The notes under the pieces: model-generated
Database searches by the model: none
What the model was told of the DNA's origin: nothing
The model's input: the letters and a program-made list of their open reading frames with translations, nothing else
In this document: piece by piece, positions 9,961 through 21,495 of the stretch
Layout: every line of letters starts with the position of its first letter
Numbering within the stretch: the stretch's first letter is position 1
Translations under genes and position numbers: made by a program
NCBI GenBank assembly: GCA_012064415.1
Contig: SSNU01000219.1
Span: 207,607 to 271,606 of the forward strand
DNA: 64,000 bases
Direction: 5' to 3'
From: Gyrodactylus bullatarudis
Lineage: Eukaryota; Platyhelminthes; Monogenea; Gyrodactylidea; Gyrodactylidae

Positions 9961-12900
9961 TTTTTCCTAATTTCTCAAAATTATAGTAGTTGTTTTATTC
10001 TAGGTGATTTATCAAGTGTTAAAAAATAAATAAATAAATCTATTTTTAGGCGAATTATAATTTATTACTAATAATGTATACTTGGAGGTATAAACCAATT
10101 AGATTCGGTTATTTTTATTAATGGTTGGTTAATTTGCAATCTGTTTACCATAGTAAACACAAAAAGAATATCTCACATTTGGATATCACGAGACCCAACT
10201 GAATTGAAGAAAATAATTCTCTTCGAATAAATTTTCTCTAATTTTATTTTTCATCAAATTATCATAAAATGCCTTGTTATCGTCAAAAGAAGAATTTTCA
10301 GGATAAAAATAAGAGAAAGAAAACAAAATCAATGATAAATCGAAATCCCTCAAAAATGGTCTATCTTTCGAAAATTTATTGGTGATATTTGGCTTTCTTG
10401 TCTAATTCTGATCCTAAAAAATATCTTTTAACCACAGTCCCACTTTGAAATCAAAAAAAATAAATTGTGTAAATGAGGAAATTTTGGATATTAGATTAGT
10501 TCATATCTATTCAGGAAAACTCTATCCAAAGAATTAATCACGTCAAAATTCTTATAAGATATTTTGATACAGACAGAAAATTGAAAAAATGTTCTAATAA
10601 TATGTCATTCAATATAATACATAATTAAACGTTCAATATATTAAATATTTCTCTTTCCTTCCCCCCAAGGAATTATAGAAAGAGACTACGTTTTTCTTAC
10701 TACATTCTGCATTCAGCACACACACACCATCCTAACAAAAAGGTACACAGAGCTGAAGAATAGTAGAAGTGGTTTATTGTAAAATAATCGGATTTTAGTC
10801 CAGGTTTTCTTTAGCTAGTAATGTAGATTCTAATGATCTAAATTTTTTAGTTGATTAAAAAATCTAAAAAAATTGATTTGGAACGATTCTTAAACATTCT
10901 TTAGGATACTTTAATAAATCATAAAAAAATTAAGCCGCTTACGATAGGCGTTTTCATGGTCTTGCATTTTCAATCGTTAGAGCTCATTAAGGTTACTTTG
11001 AATCTAACGAGACGTAACGAATGAGTGCAATGAACAATTCAAATTCTCTATGAGCTTAGAATCAATAATCTTTTTGACTTTTTATAAAAAGCCTACTTGA
11101 GTAGAAATACTAAAACTATGATTCTACTACACCATGAGCTTTAGGAAACAACAAATGGAGTAAATAGGAAAATATCAAATTAGATTCAAATTCTTGTAGT
11201 ATCGATCAAATTTTGATATTGTTTGACAACTGGTGGCCTAAATCTTTTCCCATCTATCTAAATATAAAGAATAAAATATTCTGATAGATCAATAAAATAG
11301 GGGAGGCAGCAAAAATTCTATGCACGACGTAATTCAAATCTATATATACGTAAATAAATTTTTTATCTAGTGTATTGTCAAAATTATTCTCTCTCATTAC
11401 TCTTGGCCATTGCACTATAGGGATGATTATGTAATGGAGGGGAATTATAGAAAGAATTGATCTCTTCATCGTCTACCTACCCTTGATGAACTGATGATCT
11501 GGTAGATTGAATAAATCTTAGAAATGTGACTGAGTTTCATAAATAAATCATAAAGTCTACTTGTATCTTTTATTCATGGCCAAAGTTATCGAGAGAGATG
11601 ATAATAAATCTTGCATATTCTACGGAAATATGGGAATTTGAGATCTATGAAATCATTGAAACTCTGAAACTTCTCTAATCTGATTGGACAAAAATGATAG
11701 AGATGAGATCATGAAAGTATATAAATATTATTTTGTTTTTGATAAGCTTGTCGTACCACTGAAGAAGGCTTGTGAAGACAATCACCGTCGAAACGTTTGA
11801 AAGACAATGGTTGAGAATTCTCATATTGACCCAAGTTTTAAAAAAATTTATTATAAAACTAATTTTAGTTCATTTTTCACTGAATCCGAAACTAGGTTGT
11901 ATTTGATGATGGGTTATTCCTGAGTGGTAGCCTCAAAGCTATTAGATTTTCAAAAGCTTGAATCATCACCTCAACCTTCAGGTGAAAGAAAATCTTGTGA
12001 TTTTGCAGTAATCGAAAGCATCACAGTATTTGATTACACAGATTCAAATACAACAATTTTCATTGTTTTTCTTTGAATGTTCTCTGAGTGAAAATCCCGA
12101 CTAATCCTGAGAACTAACCAGGTTAATGATTTGAGTTCATTTTTTATTTATGATTGAATTTTGTAGAGTTAATTCGACTAATAAAAAGGTTCATTAGGAT
12201 ATATATTTATCGACATTAGCATAGGGAAAGCGAATTAAAATTAAATATATGCTCAAATTAAAACTAGAGGATTTGTTTTCAAAACTTCTTTCAAGGCCAC
12301 CAAAAAAGGGTAATTAAACTCAATATTGTCAAAATTATAGTAGTTATCAAGCATGAGATGGTAGACAATAGGAAACTGAATATAGATCAACTAAACTATG
12401 ATCAAGATACCTTTCCAAGATTTAAGATTAAATTGTCGACAAGTAAGCCATTCGAAAATGAAAATTTCTAAAATATTTTTGGCAAAGAATAAAAGTATTT
12501 AGTATGTAGATGATATTGTTAAAAACTAGAAAAAATTACTAATTTTGACCCGTGTTTTCAATTTTTTTTGCTATTTTCATGGTACCTTGTATAATTTATA
12601 ACTCTCTATTTTGTTGAGAATAACTACATTATTTTACGGATTGTTAGAAAGAGTATTAGAATTATAATCTTTTTCTATAGAATAGCTATTAATTAACAAA
12701 ATACAGATTTTTCCCTTGAGGATAGCAAATTATTTTCGAAATTAACAGCGTAGGATGGATATTCCAGGAGAAACAATAAATTGACAATCAGGAATGCGAA
12801 CTCTCTGTTATCACCAGGAGTTCACCAAAATCATGTCTCTTAAAATAGACCAAAGCTTAATAGCTTATTTTGAATAATTCATCAAAGCTTATTATTAATA

Positions 12901-14992
12901 ATAATAACATTACGAAAAGTTTTATCACTTCGAGAATTATACTCCACCCCAGAATCTTAATGATTGAAAGTAGTGCTGAAGAAATGATTTCTCTGACAAA
13001 CATTGAATGAAATAATTGGGTGAATTTTAATTATACGATTGCATGCATCTAGCATCAGCTTCATCAGCGTCTAGGATCAATTTCAACTCGATCATAGCTG
13101 CAATGGACTAGGTAATACAGAATTTTTTTTTTCGAAAAAACAAAAGTTCGTTTTACAGTTTACGAAATATTTTTCTATTTAATGACAATATGAAAAACGA
13201 GATATTCGTGATATCAGTACGGAGAGTTGACTACAAGAATTTCAAGACCATTTTCTACAATTTTCAGGTCTCGAACAATCAGAGAATGCCCATCTGCTAG
13301 GATACAAAATATATTTCGTAATTCTCTGCACTATTTCTGTCTATATTATAATATAAATAATTAATTATAATTTCTGTTATGTTATTGAATTTCATATGGA
13401 CACTTTATTGAGTCATCGAAATAATTTCAAAAACGAAATGATATAATTTTAGAAATACATTCTATAAAATTAAGAATCTGAAATGAAGTACTATTGGGTC
13501 TAGTTTTGGAGTTATTTCAAACAGATTTGGGCCGATTTTTCAGCAACAGTTTATTGCAAATCTAAAATGTTGGAAAAATATAAAATGAATGCTATTAATT
13601 ATAGCCTATACTTTTATTGAGTCTCTTGATTATATTTTAGAGATTTCATCTCTAAAAGCCTCCAGATAAGAGAAACAAGCAAGTATTTTTTAAGTAAAAA
13701 AACTTTGATCTATTTTGATGGATAAAAACATGAAATTCATTTTACTACTCAAGTATCACTTTGATAGTTATAAAATTTTTTCAAATTCATCGAAAATTTG
13801 TTTCGATCAGTTACGTACAAATTTCAGATTGTAAGGAATAAAAATCAAGCTCATTCAAATGACCATAGAGAAATCAATTATAAAAATCGCATAGATCTCA
13901 AACAAATTATTCCAATTTTTTTATTCGTTTCAGTAATTTTTCAGGATGAACAATCTCTTCAGTATTATCCCCTTCATTGAATATTTCTCAAATGTTAAGA
14001 TTGAGCAATGAGCATATTTTATTCTGTAATATGGAACATTGAGATTGAGAAACTAATTCAAAAGTAGCAGGCAAACAATCGTTATACAGAATAATTTGAT
14101 TACATCTCTTGGTTAAGAGCACAAATTTTATGGTATTAAAAGATGGAATGTTTGAGCCTGAAGAAAAGTTTATCATTCAAATATACGCTGATCTGTAGTC
14201 TAGGTACATTCATTTTTTTAGGGTTTTCTCAAGGTCTATCTAATGAAAAAGGATCATTCATTTGTGAAACAACTGACTCATATTACTCATATTACTCAGT
14301 GTGAGTCTTTGAAAATTTAAAACATTGTCATCTTTCATTAGTTTAAAATTTATCCCAAAACAGATGGAAACATAAGCTTACAGCTATAGTATTTGCTAAA
14401 AGTAAAGTTGCATGCGGTAAAGTTTTATTGTCATTTTCTATTATGAACTGAAGAAGAAATTAATTTTATTTTCTCTCACTAAAAGAATCCCCAGAATTAT
14501 ATATTCAGACATTGGAAGATATTGAAAGATAGAGAAGGGAAAAGTAAGACGATAAAAAACTTCCCTATAATTATTCACGATCAGATTAGACTGTGTTTCG
14601 GATGTGAATTCTAAAATGACACTTCTTGTGAGAAAGATTCTCGCTGAGCTATCTTTATGAATTAAAATTTGGTCTCTTACTACCATTTATGATTATCTAG
14701 GATGTTAATCTTAGATGGGAAAAGGATCAATATCATTGTTTAGAATGATCGTAAAAATGCTGGCTTACATAATACTTATAACTTTTAGTCTCTAATATCT
14801 AGGTGTGAGAAGACAATTTCCATCAAGTTAGATTTCATATGTACATAGAAATGTCCAGTGACCACTTTACTGGTAGGTTTAATATCAAAAAACACTGTAA
14901 GTTCTACAATTTAATTATTAAATAACTTTTGATCTCTGAGTTCAATTTCATATAGAAACTGGTCTATCTCATTCAAAACGATAGTTAATTCA
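9961..14992. other. About 5 kb without a gene
   Basis: AT-rich DNA, probably intron of the minus-strand gene spanning 17.6 kb to the left edge. A partial foldback-family copy is recognisable near 10330-10440 (GATATTTGGCTTTCTTGTC, also at 61410). A motif of interest lies at 11757-11815. I see no exon I can support. Confidence 0.4.
11757..11815 (+). other. Hairpin with CTGAAGA...CGAAACG motif
   Basis: CCACTGAAGAAGGC is followed by a short GTGA/TCAC hairpin and GTCGAAACGTTTG. The order CTGANGA - stem - CGAAAC is that of the hammerhead ribozyme core, and similar motifs occur in terminal regions of Penelope-like retroelements. A proper stem III and cleavage triplet are not evident, so this is only a resemblance. 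Confidence 0.2.
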
Positions 14993-15960
14993 TTAACCTA
15001 CTACCTAGCTAGGTCACTCACTGGTTATATAATTCAAGCCATAATTCTGTCTAAAAATAAATTCATTGGCCACTTTTCAGAAAGAAGAGCTATAACTTAT
15101 CAAGGTACAATATTTTATTGAGAAGTTATGACTAGGGCGACCAGAAAAAGGCATACTTGATGATGAAAAAAGGCTATTTTTAATTCTGAAAAAGGCAAAT
15201 TCATAAAATCGAATGTTTTTCACGAGAAGCATCCCAAGAAGATATCTGCTGAAAGCGGACTTAAAGAAGATCTCATTAAAAATCCAAAAAGTAGCTTTAA
15301 CAACATAGTAAAGCAAAAAAGGTGTATTCATAAAATCGAATATCTCTCACAAGTAGTCAATCAATTCTTCAAGCCTTTCAAGTGAATAGAATGAGAATGA
15401 GATGTTGAGTTGGATAAGCCATTTCTATTGGCTGTTTACCGAGTCCCCCCTAAAATTAGATTCAGACAATGAAAATTTAACTAAGATTAAGATAAACAAG
15501 GATAAAAAATTTTTACAATCCTTGAAAAAAATGAAAAAGCAATCCTTTTTAAAAAAGGCAAAAAAAAGGCTAGCCTCCTCGAAATAGGCAAAAAAGGCAA
15601 ACTTATTTCTCTTATTAATAGGTTTATAAAAAAAAGGACTGAATTTTTAATATTTTCAAAGTATTTTAGACGCACTCTCAAAAAAGGCCAAAAAGTCATT
15701 TTGGTCGCCCTAGTTATGACTATTTAAAAATGACTCGTTTTTGAAAAAATATTAAAATTTCATAGAAAATATTAAGCCACTTTCAGAGAACGAAGAGAAA
15801 AAAGAAAGAAACTTTTATCGAGAAACCATAGGAATAGAATTCGAAAATGTGATCAAATTGAATTTATTCTTGAGATTAAAAAGTTAGCCATTTTCAGGGT
15901 ATAAAAATGTTCGATTTTGTGCCAATAACTCCTGAACTTAAAGTTGATTTTTAAAAAAAT
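14993..15960 (+). repeat. Dispersed repeat D, copy 2, split by a hAT MITE
   Basis: The two flanks of the MITE (14993-15132 and 15722-15960) match the copies at 23145-23330 and, inverted, 47020-47798: CCACTTTTCAG, GAGAAGTTATGA, TATTTAAAAAT and GCCAATAACTCCTGAAC. The MITE interrupts between GAGAAGTTATGAC and TATTTAAAAATG, exactly where the 47-kb copy is continuous. Confidence 0.65.
15133..15712. mobile_element. hAT MITE with TAGGGCGACCA termini
   Basis: Perfect 11-bp inverted termini TAGGGCGACCA / TGGTCGCCCTA, flanked by perfect 8-bp duplications GTTATGAC (15125-15132 and 15713-15720). Length 580 bp. The word AAAAAGGC or a close variant recurs many times near both ends, in one orientation at the left and right, and probably represents transposase-binding sites. 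No intact transposase. A shorter relative is at 44385-44651. Confidence 0.85.
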
Positions 15961-16229
15961 TGCATATAAAATTTAGCTGAATGGATGCCTTTGATATTTG
16001 ATCTTCAACAAGAAAGTGTAAATTCTGGATTCAAATACCATTCAACTCAGTTACCAAAATATATATCAGACCAAGATTAGAAATTGATAGGACCTAACGA
16101 AATACTTATTTCTCTTTAATAAAGTTCTTTAAAAACATGAATTTCTCTATGGGATATTCAGACTTATATGTAAGTATTCGTAAATATTTAATTCTAAAAA
16201 AACCTCATATATTTCACTTATTTAAATTT

Positions 16230-16560
16230 GAAAGCTAATTAATATGAAGATAGGAATTTATGAATTTTTTCAAACTCTCTATTTTTTTATCAGGAAATTG
16301 AATTTGATCAAATTTTTTTGAAATCCAGATCATAAGGCGCACTTTCGCCATATGGATAAAAATTTTAATGATCATATTAAAAAAAATTTTTTACCTAAAA
16401 TTCAAAAGAATGGAAATTCGACACAAACTCGAGATTTTACCTTGAAAATTAATTTTCTTCATATGATGAAAGTGGGCCTCATGACCTAGATTCTTGATCA
16501 AATTCGATTTCCTGATGAAAAAATCGTAAACTCCCATCTTCATACTAGGTGTAGTTTTAG
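16230..16560. repeat. Foldback (palindromic) repeat, family A, small copy
   Basis: Left and right halves are imperfect inverted repeats; TATCAGGAAATTGAATTTG on the left pairs with CAAATTCGATTTCCTGATG on the right, and a GCGCACTTTC / GAAAGTGGGCC pair lies further in. The outer ends carry the family terminus AAAGCTAATTAATATGAAG. Confidence 0.65.
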
Positions 16561-17456
16561 AGATGGGAAGGAGGAGTACTAAATTCGATGAATCTTAATT
16601 ATCATACGTTGATAAAGATGGAACTTTTAAAATTCATCCTTCAAAGTAATACTAAATATTTCTCTCTACACTTAAATTCATTAAATATTTATATCTTTTC
16701 ACAGGGTAATTCTCGATCGATTCATGTTCCATTCTGTTAGGAAACTGTCCAAATGTGAAGCTCACCTTGAGTCTTTTTTCAGTAAGCCAATGAGAGTTGT
16801 CTTTCCAAATCTTGTTCTACAAATCTATAATCCTTTTGAACTGACATCCACTTGATTAATTATTCTACATAACCCCTTCATAGGACAATTGATCTCTAGT
16901 ATAGACAATAATTATAATCCTTTGATTGGGGTGTCTCAATCTAGACTTGTAACTCTTGAGCAACAGTCACAATCCCTTTTCAATAATGTTAACTATGTAA
17001 TGTATAGATTTATTTCTATGAAAATACATATGAAGACAGTGTAGATCCCACATTATGTCTCTCTCTCTGTCTCTCCTGCGAGATATTATTAACTATTAAC
17101 TACGTTGTACAGTGTACATTCAAAAACTACATGTATGGTGTACCAAGGTAATCGGATCTTGTTATACATTTCTCAAGATATTATGGCGAGAAATATTCCA
17201 AAGTTCGTTTATACAGTAAAAAATTTCGAAAATCAACATAATCCTCGTCATTTGGGGGAATTAAAAAGGGAAAAATTTTCATGTAACGAGTCTTTGCTTT
17301 TCATACCAATCAATGGCAAATAGATTTAAAGACACATGAGCCAACAAGATAGAAATAGAAACCCTAGTGGCTTTAGGAGACATAAAATTTTCTTTTTTTC
17401 ATTGAAAGTTTTCCTAGTTCATAATGCTGAATAGAAAAAGGAAAAATGTCACTCAC

Positions 17457-17604
17457 TAGACTGATTCTTTTGATAGAGAGAATCCGAGGAGCCAAATCTA
17501 TTGGCAAGTTTATCAAATTTACTCAGATACTTGGCCCGTTTCAAGATAGCATCCTGGTCCAGACTGAAACTATCATCAATACTCGGCCTTGGTGCTTTTG
17601 ACAT
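17457..17604 (-). CDS. Putative first coding exon, unknown protein
   Basis: On the minus strand an ATG at 17604 opens a 49-codon frame that ends one base into a codon at a strong donor, GTGAGT. The peptide begins MSKAPRPSIDDSFSLDQDAI and continues with a Lys-rich helix-like segment (LKRAKYLSKFDKLANRF). Base composition is far less AT-rich than the flanks and synonymous positions look protein-like. Exit phase 1 fits the entry phase of the exon at 1804-1979, giving a plausible gene whose first intron exceeds 15 kb, unless unseen exons lie between. The length was too short to be an obvious open frame. I do not recognise the family. Confidence 0.6.
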
Positions 17605-20247
17605 GATTCAATAGTATCTTCTGGTATTATTACAAGGTGTTTGTAAACTGCTTCGTTTCAACTATGAGTTTGCACACAATTCTGAAAACTTTAAGCCAAT
17701 CTTGTGTTAAATGTTGCAGAATTTTCTCTTTTCATTAATCAAAGTATCGACGTTAGATTCACGAATGAAAGTTGCTTGTTCATAAGAAATATTTTATGAT
17801 GGCTCTTTTTTGTCTTTTAATTTCATGTCTTTTCTCATTAATTTGCTAAAGTGAAAGCGATCGCATACATTCAATAAAATCCAAAATCATAAAGCAAAAC
17901 AAATTCTTCTTCTCAGTCTTCTGGGGTTGGAACACCTATTTCAAAGGGAAAAAGAATAATGCTTCAAGAAAAGTAGAACAGAAGGGAAATTTCCCCACAG
18001 ATATATTGTCATTGGCCAATAGTTTATGATCCAATAAGAGAAAAGTTTCGTTCGCCCTATTACCTACAAGTATTATTATTTTCAATTGACAAGTTTTGAA
18101 CTGAAACAAATAATTGAAATGAATGTTGATCAATTTGGTGTTAACTTATCAAGTTATTTTTTCAGGTGATGTTTCTATGAAAAAACCTTAAGTCACCTGA
18201 TTTATTTGTGTTAAAACTTTAGATTTTTTCAAAGTATCAACAAGTTCTATTTAGATTTCGAAGGACACAGCCACACTTTGCTGATAAGTTAATTGATATT
18301 AAAAAAGATATATAAAGAAATCTGAAATTCAATTTATGCAAAAATATTTTAGCCCATTATACCAGAGTCATGTTTCTTTTTCTAATGAATCCAGGTTTAT
18401 CATCGTTCATTAAACTGATTCAAGGATTTAGGGTGGAGTTTGAACTTTGTAGTAAAAAATATTTTGTGGATTGTGAGTTCAGTTGACACCAAAAAATAAT
18501 CTAATCATAATGAAAAATTAATTTTTTAAATCGTAATCAAAACAGAATTTCTTTCAATTGATAACAAAATTTGTTTTTTATTTTTCATGTTTTCAATTCA
18601 GGTGATGTAAATTATAATTATTACGATGGAATTTTATGATTTAGGCAAAAGACATAAACAGATGAAGTATTGAAGAACATGAAAAAAAACATTATACATT
18701 TATTACATTATGATATGATTGGTTACAAAAATTTTATACTTTTTATACATGTAGTAGTATCTTCCTAAGAAGGGGTTTTCGTGCATTAAAAGGGGTAGAT
18801 GTAGGTTTTTACTAATTTTTGCTTTCCACTCTTTAATCTTAGAAAAAAATTTTGGTATTTGAGTATTTCCAAAAGAATCCATTGCCGGAAACACCAGAAA
18901 TTTTGATTTTAAGCTCTACTCATAACAACCGACTGCTTGCTAAGATGTTGATTGAGAATCCAAATCTTCTTTCTTTGTTAGTTAGAATCAGATAGAATCT
19001 TGAATTAAACCATTTCAACAAATCAAAATCTCCTAGAATAAGTGTTTAAGCAAACTGAAATCTAAAACGAAAAAGATAGATAAGATTTTAGGAAACACTC
19101 CGTTATCGTGTTAAAGTCTACTTCCTATTTTTACTAACTGTAAATACATAAACCAGATCCGAGATCAGTTCGAATTGACGTTTATTTCGAAAACTGAATA
19201 GCATTTATCGGTTTCTTGGTGATCCGGAAAAATGATAGTTTTATTCTTCTCACACTTTGAAATCAACAAAACGGAAAAATCGCGGGAACTCGAAATTTAA
19301 ATTGTGTTTTCGAAAGTGTATTTTTTGAATCGGTTTCCAAGAAAAATCTTTAGAAAATGAGATTTTTGTTTTGTTTTTTTTGCTGTTCGGCTTGCTATTT
19401 AACTTTGAATTGTTGTCTTTGAAAATAATTATGGTTAAGGATTGAATATAGAAAAAAGTTTTTGACACATTAATATTTTTATTTCTTCAAATTATCACAA
19501 TATACAAGATAAGGATTTGTTGAACAATATTGATCTTGTGGAAATATACAACGGTAAATACAATTCTTAGGTTAATCTATAGAAATTTTCTCATTCGTCT
19601 AATAAATAATTTCGAATGCATGATGGTAGCCTTTGGATGAGGGCACGTAAAATTGACCCAGGAACAATTTGATGTCTCTTTATAAGCATTTCAAGCCCGA
19701 ATTTAATCTGAAATTTTCAAGAGAAAAACTATTTAAAAAATTTACAAAATACACGTAACTAATTTCTCAAATATCAACTAAAAAGTCAATGAAAAAGAAG
19801 ACCAACAGAAAGATTTGTCAGAAAGCAAAAACCTCCAGCTTATCTAAGGGTTATACAAAATTTTTAACTTTTCAAGTTTATGCGTTCATTTAATAGAAAG
19901 TAAGAGAAGAAGAAAAAAATTCCTAGTGAATCTTATGTTTTTAATTTTATTTAGATAATTTGCATAATTTCAATTCAAGATGACAAATTTTCAGATTTGC
20001 ACCACCATTTTTCAATGAATTCCACTAGCATCTTTTTGGAGCATGAAATAGAAAGTGTTCGAGAAAAAAAAAATTTCTTTCTCTAGTGTACACTTAGATT
20101 ATTTCTAAATGCTCCGAGAGTTTCTTTCGTAGTCTCGGTGGGATCCATTTGTAACTGTATCATTCAGCAACATGGACTGGTCCATTACCTAATAAGATAA
20201 AACTGTGGGGTATATTACCTAAGCACCTAGAACGAAATAGTTCTAAA
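17605..20247. other. Intergenic DNA upstream of the minus-strand gene
   Basis: AT-rich, no supportable exon, RNA gene or complete transposon. It should contain the promoter of the gene starting at 17604; I see no diagnostic TATA box at a reliable distance. Confidence 0.4.
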
Positions 20248-20248
20248 C

Positions 20249-21090
20249 CCTTTGCAGTTCGTTAAGGAAGATATGAAATTCAATAAGGAATTCGTGAAAT
20301 TCAGTAAGAAACTCATGAAATTCATTTAAGAATAGTATTTTAAAATGTCATTATTGAAGGAAGATATGAAATTCAATAGGGAAGTTGTGAAAAACGATGT
20401 GGAATTAATGCAATTCATTAAGGAGTATTCAAGTTTTATTCGTCAATCAAAGATATCAATCCTTCGCTTGCAAGGGGACAAAATTACAATAAAAATTACT
20501 TTAAATGTAGTGAATAAATTCCATTATCTCAATTAGTCTTCTGATTGGTAAGCTATTGGATAGATGAGTTTAGTGTGGTTTTGTGTGAAGATTGGTCTCA
20601 ATTCATTACAGTAATTGTAATCCCATGCGAGTGCCATATTCAACCGCTTACAAAGAGAATTTACCTCGAAGAAGAATGATTGTTGATATCAATGATTAAT
20701 GTCGAAAAACGCCACAAATTCTACAAAACTTAATTGATCACATCGAACGTTGAACAATGGAGAAAACATTAACTACCTAAGAGGACAAGACGGTATTCCT
20801 GTTGCTGAATATTGTATGAGAAGACTCTAGGAGATCGCAGAGGAAGCCAAATAAACTCTAGATAAAATAATACAATTCACAAACCATGTGAAATATTATT
20901 ATTCTAAATTATTGCGAAAAGAAGATAAAATATTCCTTTTATGAATTGCATTAATTCCATATTGTTTTTCACAACTTCCCTATTGAATTTCATATCTTCC
21001 TTCAATAATGACATTTTAAAATACTATTCCTTAATGAATTTCACGAATTCCTTATTGAATTTCATATCTTCCTTAACGAACTGCAAAAGG
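20249..21090. mobile_element. Long-inverted-repeat element with 21-bp tandem units in its arms
   Basis: Arms of about 150-170 bp (20249-20420 and 20930-21090) are near-identical inverted repeats ending CCTTTGCAGTTCGTTAAGG. Each arm carries a 21-bp unit of the form ATGAAATTCAATAAGGAATTC; the left arm has three units and the right arm two. The middle 500 bp has no intact open frame. Superfamily is unclear because no target duplication is evident. Confidence 0.65.
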
Positions 21091-21495
21091 TATAGATGAT
21101 CAAATTATCGATTAGCTCTAATGATAATCTTTCAATCATCAATAATTGAAAAATTAGATTCAAGCACGAAACTCTTCAGGAGAAGAATGAAATCAAAAAA
21201 TTTTCGTTTACAAAATTGTGTAACTTTGGAATTTTCATCTTAAAGACAGATAAATCATTGAAATTTTATAGAGAAAAAAGGACTGATCGATAGAAAGAAA
21301 TATTTTAATTGATGCATTGAAAAAGTAGAGAGAATTAACCAAAAACATTAGTAAATGACCTTTGGTAAAATCGATTTTATTCAACTTATACACTGCAAAT
21401 AATGATTTTGGTTTGCAGCTTAATAAATTATTAATAATAATAAATGTCAAAAATAAAAAAATCTCTGCTCAAAAAAGAGAAATTAAAGACCTTAC

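Noticed and set aside
15402..15587. Lys-rich 61-codon frame as a gene
   Set aside because: It lies inside the hAT MITE and consists largely of the repeated AAAAAGGC words.
20345..20536. 63-codon frame beginning MSLLKEDMKF as a gene
   Set aside because: Part of the 21-bp repeat arm of an inverted-repeat element; the mirror arm has the same sequence.
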